Source: Caldilineaceae bacterium SB0664_bin_27 | GTDB taxonomy: Bacteria; Chloroflexota; Anaerolineae; Caldilineales; Caldilineaceae | Length of the DNA stretch: 64,000 nucleotides | Assembly (NCBI GenBank): GCA_009838625.1 | Contig: VXRG01000004.1 | Span: 1 to 64,000 of the forward strand | Reading direction: 5' to 3' | Shown here: in pieces, positions 53,141 through 63,226 of the stretch | How positions within the stretch are numbered: the stretch's first letter is position 1 | Layout: the number at the start of each line of letters is the position of its first letter | Made by a program: the position numbers and the translations under genes | The notes under the pieces: model-generated | Told to the model about the DNA's origin: nothing | Database searches by the model: none | What the model saw: only the letters and a program-made list of their open reading frames with translations

Positions 53141-54439
53141 GTGTCAGACAGCCAACTTCGCATCGGCTTCGGCGAGACCGACATTACGCCGCCGGAGGGT
53201 CTCTTCATGTGCGGGAGCCTCGACCCGCGCAGGAACGAAGGCACGACGGATCCGTTGCAGTCCCACGCGCTCGTCGCGGAAAGCGGCGACAGGCGGATCG
53301 CCATTGTGGGTGTCGACTTGATTGGACTGCCCAAGGCGCGGGCGGATGCAATAATCGCCGAAGCCTCTCGCCGTACAGGCATCCCATCGGAAGCAATACT
53401 GATCTCCTGCAGCCACACGCATAGCGGACCCTATACGGCTGAGGGCGTCTATTCTTCAGACGTGATAGACGCGGACTACCTCTCGACGCTGCCGGACCGC
53501 ATCGCGGCAAGCGTTGAGGACGCGGCTGGACGTTTGGAGCCGGCTTCGATGCACATTGGCCGATCCCTGGTCCACCATGGAATCCACAACCGTCGAGTCA
53601 TCTGCCCGGACGGCAAGGTGATGAACACGTGGATGCCGCAGGCGCTCAACGATCTGGAGTACATCCCCCAAGTGTATGGGACGGCAGGTCCTGTCGACCC
53701 CGAGATGTGGGTCGTCCGTTTTGACAGGCTGGACGGGTCGACACTGGGCGTCTTCTACAACTACTCGCTGCATACCAACTCAAAGGGCGGTACGACCTGG
53801 TCGGCGGACTACCCCTGCGTAGTGGCTGAGCACATGAGGGAAGGGTACGGTCCCGGCGTAATCTCCGTTTATACGCCGGGCGCGTGTGCGGACATCAACG
53901 TGACGCTGGGGGGCGTGCGCTGGCGAGAGGGCGCAACTTACTTTGCGGAGCAGGCGGTGGACGCGGCGCGGCGGGCGATTCCGGTTGAGGGACCCATCGC
54001 TGTCAGCGCGACTCGCCGGGATATCACTGTCCCGCGGCGGAACCCGGCTGACCATTCGGCTGAGGCGATAGAACGACTCAACTGGGGTGGGGCGGGTGGA
54101 CGCGCCGATATCTTTGACCGGCAGGCCGAGCTTGTCGCCGGCTTGCCGGAGCAGTGGGAGGTACCCGTCAACGCGGCACGCATTGGACCTCTTGCGATCG
54201 CGTCCAATCCGGGTGAACTGTTCGTTGAGCACGGGCTCTCGATCAAGCGGCGTTCCCCCTTTCCCTACACGGTGGTGTCTGAGCTAACGAACGACCTGGC
54301 GATGTATCAGCCAACCGAGGCGGCCTTCGAACAGGAGGGATATGAATGCCTGGTTGGGCCCAATCGGATTGCCCTGGAGGGCGTCGAACGCATTGTGGAT
54401 ACTGCTGTGGAGCTGGTGGAAGCTTTGTGGGACGAATAG
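53141..54439 (+). CDS. Neutral/alkaline ceramidase N-terminal domain protein
   Basis: A 432-residue protein related to the N-terminal part of neutral ceramidases, which are zinc amidases. It shows GFGETDITPPEG, the SHTHSGP zinc motif and a later NYSLHTNSKGG. It lacks the C-terminal immunoglobulin-like domain and a signal peptide, so it is probably cytosolic and need not act on ceramide. AGGAGG lies 7 nt before the GTG at 53141; the TTG at 53135 is only 1 nt from it and is rejected. It lies in the second importer run. Confidence 0.9.
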   Translation: MSDSQLRIGFGETDITPPEGLFMCGSLDPRRNEGTTDPLQSHALVAESGDRRIAIVGVDLIGLPKARADAIIAEASRRTGIPSEAILISCSHTHSGPYTAEGVYSSDVIDADYLSTLPDRIAASVEDAAGRLEPASMHIGRSLVHHGIHNRRVICPDGKVMNTWMPQALNDLEYIPQVYGTAGPVDPEMWVVRFDRLDGSTLGVFYNYSLHTNSKGGTTWSADYPCVVAEHMREGYGPGVISVYTPGACADINVTLGGVRWREGATYFAEQAVDAARRAIPVEGPIAVSATRRDITVPRRNPADHSAEAIERLNWGGAGGRADIFDRQAELVAGLPEQWEVPVNAARIGPLAIASNPGELFVEHGLSIKRRSPFPYTVVSELTNDLAMYQPTEAAFEQEGYECLVGPNRIALEGVERIVDTAVELVEALWDE

Positions 54440-54511
54440 GCTGTCGTTTGGCGGCAGAAGAGGCCGCTTGACAACACAGGACCAAAAGGTGAGGAAGGAG
54501 CTGGGGACAGG

Positions 54512-55594
54512 ATGAGCAAGTTACAGACCGGATTTGTGGGATTGCACAGGGGCGGCGGGCTGATGCGAAGCCTGGCCGGCCATCCGCAGGTGGAGGTCGC
54601 CGCCCTGTGCGATATTGACGAGGACACATTGGCCGATACCGGGGCCGCGTTCTCGCTGCCCGACGACAAGATGTTCACCCGCTTCGAGGATTTCGTGAAC
54701 GCACCGCTGGACATCGTCGTTGTGGCGACGCCGATCGAGTACCACGCAGAACATTCGATCGCGGCGATGGAGAGCGGCAAGCATGTGTTGTGCGAGCAAA
54801 CGGCGGCTTACACGGTGGCGGACTGTGCGCGCCTGGTGGAGACAGTGCACAAGACGGGACGCGTCTACATGATGGGTGAGAACTACTGCTACTTTCATTA
54901 CATCCGGGAGTGGCAGGCATGGATCAAACAGGGGAAGCTGGGGAAAATCTTCCACGCCGAAGGGGAGTACATCCACGAGATCGTGCCGCTGCTCCGTAAC
55001 CCTGAAACCGGCGAGCGCAGATGGCGCTATACGCGCGCCCCGATCTGGTACTGCGCGCATTGCCTGGGTCCGATCCTGACGCTGATGGAGGACCGGATCG
55101 TCAAGGCGACCGGCGTCCATTCGGGCAAGAACATCTATCCTGACGAAGGACTGGGCTACCTGGACATGGAAGTGGGGCTGTTCCAGACGGAGAAGGGGGC
55201 CACGGTCAAGATTTTGCGCAGCCAGGTGGCGCCGCGGCATCCTGATATGATCTTTTACACCCTCTACGGCGAGAAGGGGTTCGTGGAGAACGGCCGCCAG
55301 GGTGGATGGGGCGGAACAACGGGACTCTTCTACAGCGAGGAAGAGGCCACGGCCAAGGAAGGGGCGCGGCAGATCGAGTGTCCGACGATAGATCCGAATG
55401 CGCCGGAGGAGGCGTTGCGGGGCGGGCACGGCACGTCAGAGTATTACATGGTGAGGGACTTTATCGGCGCGATTGAACAGAACACCAGGCCGCCGATCGA
55501 CGTGGTACGGGCGTTGGACTTTACGATACCCGGTATTATCGCCCATGAGTCGGCGATGCAGGGCGGTAAGTGGTTGGACGTGCCGCTGTTCTGA
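54512..55594 (+). CDS. Gfo/Idh/MocA family oxidoreductase with altered EKP motif
   Basis: A 360-residue dinucleotide-dependent sugar oxidoreductase-like protein. It has an N-terminal Rossmann domain (FVGLHRGGGLMRSL; VAALCDID) and a C-terminal sheet domain. The catalytic EKP lysine that normally follows GKHVLCE is replaced: the sequence reads CEQTAAYT. A Lys is thus missing from the standard position, and the nucleotide turn is also non-canonical. The second domain keeps EYIHEIVPLLR and WYCAHCLGP. It may have changed chemistry or rely on another base. It closes the second importer run. Confidence 0.88.
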   Translation: MSKLQTGFVGLHRGGGLMRSLAGHPQVEVAALCDIDEDTLADTGAAFSLPDDKMFTRFEDFVNAPLDIVVVATPIEYHAEHSIAAMESGKHVLCEQTAAYTVADCARLVETVHKTGRVYMMGENYCYFHYIREWQAWIKQGKLGKIFHAEGEYIHEIVPLLRNPETGERRWRYTRAPIWYCAHCLGPILTLMEDRIVKATGVHSGKNIYPDEGLGYLDMEVGLFQTEKGATVKILRSQVAPRHPDMIFYTLYGEKGFVENGRQGGWGGTTGLFYSEEEATAKEGARQIECPTIDPNAPEEALRGGHGTSEYYMVRDFIGAIEQNTRPPIDVVRALDFTIPGIIAHESAMQGGKWLDVPLF

Positions 55595-55642
55595 GTCTGC
55601 TTGCCGGGCTGTGACGCCGCCGAAGAAGACGGATGCTGGCGT

Positions 55643-56532
55643 TCAGTCAAACTCGTCTGCGGCCTTTTCGGCGAAGGGCTGGTTCGCCTGCTTGTCAGCT
55701 TTAGGCTGCGCGCCGGAGCGGCGGCGGCGCTTGCGGCCTTTGCGCCGGGGCTTGGGTCTTTCGGGTGAGATCTCGTCTTGGGAGATGACCGGGTAAGGGC
55801 CGAATAGGGCCAGATCCTCCTCACTATCGGAGAAATAGATACGTTCCCGGCGCAGTGTGCGTGCGTAATCGTCGAAGCCGAGGGCGTCTACAAGCTCGTC
55901 GGGGCGGCCGGTAGCGCCGGGACGCATCTGTACGCGCATGAAAATGCTGTGCTCCGCCTCGACATTATCAAAGCCGGAGTATCGCAGCTCCAGAACCAGT
56001 GGGCGCAGATTGTAGCGATAGCGCTGACCGTGGCGCTCCCGTTCGCGCCAGACTTCCCTCTTCTCGAGAAACGCCTCAATCTTCGCTTCCAGCTCCCGTT
56101 CGGTCACCTCGCCCGCGTCAGCGTAAATGAGCACTGTGTAGTCTGCGCCGATCGTCAAGGACTGGGGCGACACAGTTTTGAAGGGCACTTCGGTTGCATT
56201 TAGCAGTCGCACACCGGGGGGCAGCTTTTCGCGAATCCGCGATGACATTTCATCCAAGGGTACAGGCGGGCTGAAGGCCGCGTCGAGCAGTTCGCGTACG
56301 CCGGTCATGCCCAGGCCGAGCGGTGCGGCGAACTGGATGTGGGGCTGCGGGTTGAAGCCGCGCTTGTAGAGGAGCGGCAGATCGGCGCGGCGCAGCGTCC
56401 GTTCCCAGAGACGGGACTCGTCCTGGTGGCTGATGAACTTGATAGCCTCGCCTTTTTCGTATGTGAAACGGACGCGCTGGCGTGGAAGCTCATCGGACAA
56501 GCTTTGCGGCTGGGGCTGGGGGTTCGCATCCA

Positions 56533-56533
<1 letters not shown>
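55643..56533 (-). CDS. TIGR03936/DUF2344 family protein (radical SAM partner)
   Basis: A 296-residue protein. The ORF track extends it upstream into the radical SAM gene, but the ATG at 56533 overlaps that gene's stop (TGATG) and gives the usual N-terminus (RVRFTYEKGEAIKFISHQDE; RADLPLLYKRGFNPQPHIQF). This family is commonly fused to, or adjacent to, the TIGR03960 radical SAM protein. The C-terminus has a basic, Arg/Lys-rich tail (PKPRRKGRKRRRR) suited to RNA binding. Function unknown; a tRNA or rRNA modification role has been suspected. Confidence 0.88.
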
Positions 56534-58656
<2,123 letters not shown>

Positions 58657-58724
58657 ATTCTTATCCTTCTCATCTGCCGACCGGCGGAGTGCCGTCCTTT
58701 TCGGGAGGTCACGTTTGCGGCCGG

Positions 58725-58746
58725 GCGGGATTCGAACCCGCTCTTT
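58725..58746 (-). other. tRNA T-arm-like fragment
   Basis: On the minus strand GCGGG-TTCGAAT-CCCGC matches a perfect T stem-loop followed by CCGGCCGC, but no matching acceptor, D arm or anticodon arm can be drawn in the adjoining 100 bases. It may be a decayed tRNA 3' end, an old integration scar, or chance. Confidence 0.3.
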
Positions 58747-58872
58747 GCCAGGCGTTGCCGGGTGGTGACAGGCCCTGGCGATAAGGATTCCGGTCTGTCC
58801 GAGTGGACTGCCGGAGATGCGGTCATTATAGAAGGAGGAGGCGAGGGGATCAAATCCGTCACTGATGTTGTT

Positions 58873-58901
58873 TTGACTTTCGCTGGCTCCTTCCGTATAC
58901 T
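58873..58901 (+). promoter_or_regulatory. Promoter of tRNA-Glu
   Basis: TTGACT and TATACT are separated by 17 nt, with the -10 ending 29 nt before the tRNA. Both boxes are near consensus. Confidence 0.8.
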
Positions 58902-58930
58902 GTCCGGTACTGGGTTATTGCAAAAGACCT

Positions 58931-59003
58931 GCCCCGTTCGTCTAGAGGCCCAGGACACCACCCTCTCAAGGTGGAGACAGGGGTTCGACTCCCCTACGGG
59001 GTA
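58931..59003 (+). tRNA. tRNA-Glu (CTC)
   Basis: The cloverleaf is complete: acceptor GCCCCGT with ACGGGGT (terminal G-U), D arm TCGTCTAGAGGCCCAGGA, anticodon stem CCACC/GGTGG with loop CTCTCAA giving CTC, and T arm AGGGG-TTCGACT-CCCCT. CCA is not encoded. It reads GAG. A promoter precedes it and a terminator follows at once. Confidence 0.96.
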
Positions 59004-59013
59004 CAGGAACGAG

Positions 59014-59046
59014 AAATCCCGCTGAAATCAGCGGGATTTTCCTTTT
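59014..59046 (+). terminator. Intrinsic terminator of tRNA-Glu
   Basis: AAATCCCGCTGA and TCAGCGGGATTT form a perfect 12-bp stem with a minimal loop, followed by TTTTCCTTTT. It lies 10 nt after the tRNA. Confidence 0.9.
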
Positions 59047-59077
59047 GTCTATTGCCGGTTGGAAGCGAAGCGCAGTC

Positions 59078-59527
59078 TCAGTCGACGGCGATGATGGCCT
59101 CGATTTCGACGGCCCAGTTGGCGGGCACGGTCAGGCCGATGGCGCTGCGGGCGTGACGCCCGGCGTCGCCGAAGAGCTCGATGAACATGTCGCTGCAGCC
59201 ATGGATGACCGAGGGTGTGTCGTTGAAACCCGGGCCGACGTTGACCATGCCGAAGACCTTGACGACCTGCCGGACGTTGTCCAGGCCGGCGATTGTGTGG
59301 ACCGCCTGAAGGATGCCGAGCGCGCAGAGCTGGGCGGCGCGGTAGCCCTCCTCGGTGGTCAGGTCCTGCCCAACCTTGCCCATGATCTCCTCGTCGCCGA
59401 AACGGGAGACTTGGCCGGAGACGTAAACGTGGTCCCCGGAGCGGACTGCGGCCATCAGGCGGCCGCCGTCAAGGTCGATCTTCTCAAGTTCGTAACCCAT
59501 TTCTTTCAGTTTTGCCAGATAAGACAC
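59078..59527 (-). CDS. RidA family protein, second copy
   Basis: A 149-residue RidA/YjgF-type protein. The track ORF extends 76 residues further, but CAGGAGC lies about 6 nt before a GTG at 59527, which gives the normal family length. It has SGDHVYVSGQVSRFGDEEIM, AAQLCALGILQAVHTIAG and VVKVFGMVNVGPGF, ending in AVEIEAIIAVD. It is of the longer subfamily (about 150 residues) and differs from the 126-residue copy at 44132. It follows an enolase-superfamily gene. Confidence 0.9.
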   Translation of the reverse strand: MSYLAKLKEMGYELEKIDLDGGRLMAAVRSGDHVYVSGQVSRFGDEEIMGKVGQDLTTEEGYRAAQLCALGILQAVHTIAGLDNVRQVVKVFGMVNVGPGFNDTPSVIHGCSDMFIELFGDAGRHARSAIGLTVPANWAVEIEAIIAVD

Positions 59528-59613
59528 GTTTTGCTCCTGTGGGTTGTTGTCCGCGCGGCGGAAAGCGGCGCGGTTGGGTAGCGGATTGATGGAATATGCG
59601 TTGCTCGTGTGCG

Positions 59614-60888
59614 TTATGTTGCCGGCGCCAGAACGGGTGCCGCTTTGGCGCGCAGGTAGAGGTCGGCGAAGTCGGATGATCCGTCGTCGTCGAGGTATGC
59701 GGTTGCGACGCCGCGCTCGTAGATGGGCTGGTTGGCGGTACGCCAGTAGTCCCACATGCTGGAGCCCTGGCTGAAGCTGGTGTCGGCAAAGTAGACGCGT
59801 ACGCCATTGGCGCGGCTGTAACGAATGAGGCGACGGGGCAGGCTGAAATCGGCGACCTCGACGCGATAAGTTTCAAGTGCGGTCTCGTCGATGGTGATGC
59901 CGAGGCCGGGGGCTTCTGGCGTTTGGGCGTAGCCTCCGACGACAGGGATGCGCTGGTCGAGCAGGTTGTGCTGGTAGAGCTCGTGGCAGTTGATGGCAGG
60001 CCACTGGGCGTGGCTGAGCACGGCACCCAAATGGAGGGCCATAGTGGTGGTAAGGCCGGTGCCGACCATCTGGATGAAGAAGGGCATGTTGGCGGTGGCG
60101 GCGGAGATGCCGGAGTGCAGGACGTTGGTGACGCCGCCGGCGATGACGAAGCCGTCGCAGTAGCCCTGCTGGATCGCTACGGCGCCAGGTACGCCGCCGT
60201 AGTGGTGGGCGATGGGGGTACGCACCTTCTCGCGCAGGAGACGGTTGCCCGCGACGTCGTTAGCCTGCATCGGACCTTCCCAGATTGCGATTTTGGGGAA
60301 GTCGGTCTCGAGTTCACGGAGGACGGGCACCGCGGTGGATACGTCGAGCAGGAAGTCGTTCCAGTCGCAGTCGATGTGGAACCAGTCGGGCGTGGCGTCG
60401 CTGATGCGCTTGACGGTCGCGTAGACATCGTGCCAGGGACGGGTCTTGATCTTGATGGAAGTGAAGCCGAGTTCGACGGCGACGCGGGCCTCCGCTTCGT
60501 AGGCTGCAGGGCCCATGTCGTGGTCCCAGAAGGAGACGGGGCACCAATCGCGCACCTTGTTCCCCAGGAGACGGTAGACGGGGACGCCGGCAAGCTTCCC
60601 TGCAGCATCGAAGAGTGCCATCTGGAGGCCGGCGCCGAGGGAGTCATCCCACATCAGGTCGAAGGGCGACTGGCCAATGACGCGATCCGTGTCTTCGACG
60701 CGTCCCCAGGTGTAGTTCTGGATCGTTTCGCCGTAGGCGACGGTCCCGTCGTCGAGCGTGAGACGGATGACTTCGGTCTCGGACCAGCGGTGGACGTTGG
60801 CGCGCTCCATTTCACGGCGCACGCGGTCGACCATGGGGATGACGAGGAGAATGCGTTCGACGTCGGTTATTTTGGCGGTGGCGGTCAT
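59614..60888 (-). CDS. Enolase-superfamily sugar-acid dehydratase-like protein
   Basis: A 424-residue protein of the mandelate racemase group. The barrel has SIKIKTRPWHD (Lys), FHIDCDWNDF and IAIWEGPMQAND (first two metal ligands), then PIAHHYGG where most members have a Glu or Asp as third ligand, and GFVIAGGVTN. The acidic third ligand is not visible, so metal binding may differ or a His substitutes. Its start overlaps no other gene. With the RidA copy downstream it may form a two-gene catabolic unit. Substrate unknown. Confidence 0.85.
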   Translation of the reverse strand: MTATAKITDVERILLVIPMVDRVRREMERANVHRWSETEVIRLTLDDGTVAYGETIQNYTWGRVEDTDRVIGQSPFDLMWDDSLGAGLQMALFDAAGKLAGVPVYRLLGNKVRDWCPVSFWDHDMGPAAYEAEARVAVELGFTSIKIKTRPWHDVYATVKRISDATPDWFHIDCDWNDFLLDVSTAVPVLRELETDFPKIAIWEGPMQANDVAGNRLLREKVRTPIAHHYGGVPGAVAIQQGYCDGFVIAGGVTNVLHSGISAATANMPFFIQMVGTGLTTTMALHLGAVLSHAQWPAINCHELYQHNLLDQRIPVVGGYAQTPEAPGLGITIDETALETYRVEVADFSLPRRLIRYSRANGVRVYFADTSFSQGSSMWDYWRTANQPIYERGVATAYLDDDGSSDFADLYLRAKAAPVLAPAT

Positions 60889-61111
60889 TGGGTGCTCCTG
60901 TGGGGTGGTTCCGGTTGAGGCGCGTGGGGTGGGTCGAGTTTAGGGAATTTTAACATGAAGCGCGTTGATCCCCTTAAGCTGAACTGTTCATTTTGGCATG
61001 AATTTCGGGACGTAAGGGTAGGACTGTAGGGCGGTAGCGGTCCACCGGCGGGCATCAGATCTAATGGTGACTCTACAATAGGCCCTGCTACGAGTAGCGG
61101 ACAGAATCGTC

Positions 61112-61564
61112 TCAAGGCCCTGACCTGAAACCATTCACTTGAGACGATTCAGATTCCAAGAAAGCCAAGATTGTCGCCGGAGACACTATTGGGATTCCCC
61201 GATAATTTGCGAGGCGTAGCAAGTGGCGGTCACCAGAAACGATACAGTCTGCCTTCCCTTTCACTGCGCATACAAGAAACTTATCGTCTGAGGGATCTGA
61301 CTCCACTATTGGAGAGTCGGGCAGGTCTGCAGAGACAAGCTCTACTTTCTCTCGAATGTTGTCGAGGTAAGCGCTTACCTTCTCTGGAGTCAGATTGTAT
61401 CGTTTCGCGATTCGATCGTATCGAAGTACTCTTTGGATTTCCTCCAACATTTCCTCCGAGGCGATCAGAATATGATCTCTTAGATTACTTAGGACCGTGG
61501 CTGGCGTGCCAGTAGGAGTGATCAGGGAACTTATCCAAACGTTTGTATCCAAGACAACTCTCAT
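61112..61564 (-). CDS. PIN-domain toxin of a type II toxin-antitoxin system
   Basis: A 150-residue PIN-family ribonuclease-like protein. The acidic active-site residues are all present: VVLDTNVWISSL, the mid Glu in EEIQRVLRYDRI, DPSDDKFLVCA and VSGDRHLL. The gene overlaps the antitoxin stop by 4 nt, the usual coupling. It would cleave RNA and arrest growth unless bound by the partner; known for the family, not shown here. Confidence 0.92.
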   Translation of the reverse strand: MRVVLDTNVWISSLITPTGTPATVLSNLRDHILIASEEMLEEIQRVLRYDRIAKRYNLTPEKVSAYLDNIREKVELVSADLPDSPIVESDPSDDKFLVCAVKGKADCIVSGDRHLLRLANYRGIPIVSPATILAFLESESSQVNGFRSGP

Positions 61565-61911
61565 CTTTTCTCGGCACGCACAGCGGCAATTGCTTCTTCA
61601 ATGTCCTTTTGGGCTTCCTCTTCGGGCACGTCAGGCATTTGCGCGTGCATTTCTTCGAGAAACTCCATCAGACGATTCCCTGCTTCGTTTTGGGCACTCG
61701 CGTTGGATAATTCTTCTCCGACACTCATTGTTTCATTGTCGCTGCCTTGCGTCAGGAATCGCTCATAGTCGCTGATAGGCACAATGGCAACGACAGGGAT
61801 TCCTCCCCGCTCAACGACCAGATGCTCTTGGCTGCGGTAGGCTCGGCGAATCACGTCGCCAAAACGATTCTTCGCCTCTGTAGCGCTGATGGTTGCGATC
61901 TTCATTGTCAC
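61561..61911 (-). CDS. Phd/YefM-family antitoxin
   Basis: A 116-residue antitoxin. The N-terminal DNA-binding fold is clear (SATEAKNRFGDVIRRAY; LVVERGGIPVVAIVPISDYE), followed by an acidic helical tail that would wrap the toxin (LMEFLEEMHAQMPDVPEEEA). GGGAGCTGTGACA precedes its ATG. A palindrome overlaps the promoter just upstream, fitting autorepression by the complex. It is first in the two-gene unit. Confidence 0.92.
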   Translation of the reverse strand: MTMKIATISATEAKNRFGDVIRRAYRSQEHLVVERGGIPVVAIVPISDYERFLTQGSDNETMSVGEELSNASAQNEAGNRLMEFLEEMHAQMPDVPEEEAQKDIEEAIAAVRAEKR

Positions 61912-61927
61912 AGCTCCCTGGCTGATG

Positions 61928-61953
61928 TTAGCTATTATTGGCTAAGTATAGCA
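61928..61953 (-). promoter_or_regulatory. Extended -10 promoter and palindromic operator of the TA module
   Basis: On the minus strand TGCTATACT forms an extended -10. Directly downstream lies an 18-bp palindrome, TTAGCTATTATTGGCTAA on plus (61928-61945), with 7-bp arms and one mismatch, between the -10 and the start codon. This is the expected place for a Phd-type operator. Confidence 0.55.
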
Positions 61954-62045
61954 TGAACTGTGGTCTTTGTATAGGAAACCATAGAGAAATCTCGACATCT
62001 ATATACTGTGATGATCCATCGGCTCTGTAAGCAAGACACATGCTT

Positions 62046-62423
62046 CTAGCACCCGTACGCCGCCAGCCAGAGCCGGTCTAAAGTTGGGATATCCTCAGTC
62101 TCTTCTTTGAGGATAGAAACCATCGAGTGTGACAGGTGGAGAAACGGCTCAGTCCCGGCATAAAAACCTACTTTTTCTTTTCGGTTCTGTTCAGCTTGGT
62201 GGCGGAGGATTGAGTTCATTTCGAGCAAGGCTTCATGGTAGCTCTTCATTGAAGGTGGAGGAACGACCTGGGACATCCGTGCATAGGTTCTGGCGTAGTT
62301 TCGCTCCATGTCTTCCCAGCTCGTCGCCTGGATTTCTTGTAGTAGCCAAATTGGAGAGTCTTCAATGCAGATTATTTGTGCGTAATCATAGAGTGAGAGA
62401 GACGCTTCAGCATTGAGGAGCAA
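62046..62423 (-). CDS. Hypothetical protein
   Basis: A 125-residue soluble protein starting at TTG, 21 nt after the stop of the 26-residue membrane ORF. It has a Tyr/Ser-rich N-terminus and a long polar middle that may be helical (ALLEMNSILRHQAEQNRKEK), with LDRLWLAAYGC at the end. I do not recognise a family. The start is uncertain, as no ribosome-binding site is clear; coupling to the small upstream ORF is possible. Confidence 0.45.
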   Translation of the reverse strand: MLLNAEASLSLYDYAQIICIEDSPIWLLQEIQATSWEDMERNYARTYARMSQVVPPPSMKSYHEALLEMNSILRHQAEQNRKEKVGFYAGTEPFLHLSHSMVSILKEETEDIPTLDRLWLAAYGC

Positions 62424-62444
62424 CTCGTAATTGGGTTGGCCAAA

Positions 62445-62525
62445 TCATTCGTAGTACAGGGTCATGACTGCGACACCGAGTAGGAAGGCCAGGATCAGCC
62501 CTGCGATGACTTTGGCTACAGACAT
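62445..62525 (-). CDS. 26-residue single-pass membrane protein
   Basis: Too short for the ORF track. The ORF reads MSVAKVIAGLILAFLLGVAV then MTLYYE and stops. It has a basic residue near the start, one membrane helix and an acidic end. GAGGTG lies 6 nt before the ATG, which is strong for this genome. It lies directly upstream of the 125-residue hypothetical. It could be a membrane regulator, a leader peptide or a type I-toxin-like peptide; function unknown. Confidence 0.55.
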   Translation of the reverse strand: MSVAKVIAGLILAFLLGVAVMTLYYE

Positions 62526-62788
62526 TTCTACACCTCATTTTCCAGAGGGGACGTGGGTAACTCATAAGGCTTTGGGAGGGAAGTTTAAGAGATAAGTTGC
62601 CAGAATCCTACATATACAGTTGTCTTGCCATAGGGATCTAGACGGGCCTAAGACGGCGCTGAAGAAATATTGCAAAGCGGATTTGTATTACTGTTTTGTG
62701 CTACTCGTCAGACGCTGCGGGGAAGCCAAGATCTGTGTCCGGGAGTGATGATCATTTCGGCTGCCGATTGGCCTGCTGCCTTTCCTGC

Positions 62789-63208
62789 TCAGATTTCTTT
62801 TTCCCGACGGGGCAGATCCAAGTGCTGTTCCACCCTGTCAGGCATCAGTGCTGAGACAGACTTCTCGGAAGCAACGGCTTCGGCATGGAGCACACCCTTT
62901 ACATATTCATCCAAATAGATCGTCAGTGAACACCTGCTGGAATCTGTGCTCGGAAGGAAAGGCTCGAAGTAATCGGCGGGGTAGAGGTAGCCATTCTCGC
63001 TTCCGGGTTCGCCGAAACTCTCGTCATTAATGCGAATCATGCCGTGCCGTTCGGCGACGGGGTGGGAGATGACTTTGTACACCTTGCCGATAGTCAGACC
63101 GAACAAAGGCCCTTCCTGTTCTGGCAGATGCAAAGGTTGCAAGTAGGGCCTATTGTTGATGCACTTAGAGTAGCTCACATTGCGGACCAGGAGGATGGTT
63201 GGCGACAA
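62789..63208 (-). CDS. Hypothetical protein with barrel-like and ribbon-helix-helix-like parts
   Basis: A 139-residue ORF, start uncertain (TTG at 63208 or GTG at 63178; neither has a good ribosome-binding site). Residues about 38-85 (LTIGKVYKVISHPV; IRINDESF; GYLYPADYFEPF) look like a small beta-barrel found in minor phage and bacterial proteins. Residues about 92-130 (CSLTIYLDEYVKGVLHAEAV; VSALMPDRVEQHLDL) resemble a ribbon-helix-helix. It follows the SelA-like gene by 18 bp. Role unknown. Confidence 0.5.
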   Translation of the reverse strand: MSPTILLVRNVSYSKCINNRPYLQPLHLPEQEGPLFGLTIGKVYKVISHPVAERHGMIRINDESFGEPGSENGYLYPADYFEPFLPSTDSSRCSLTIYLDEYVKGVLHAEAVASEKSVSALMPDRVEQHLDLPRREKEI

Positions 63209-63226
63209 TTCATACGCCCAGTTCTC

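Noticed and set aside
54521-55429. 302-residue minus-strand ORF
   Set aside because: Antisense to the Gfo/Idh/MocA gene, with Arg/His-rich sequence and no ribosome-binding site.
58725-58930. A second tRNA or selenocysteine tRNA upstream of tRNA-Glu
   Set aside because: Only the T arm can be drawn; no acceptor, D arm or anticodon arm fits on either strand.
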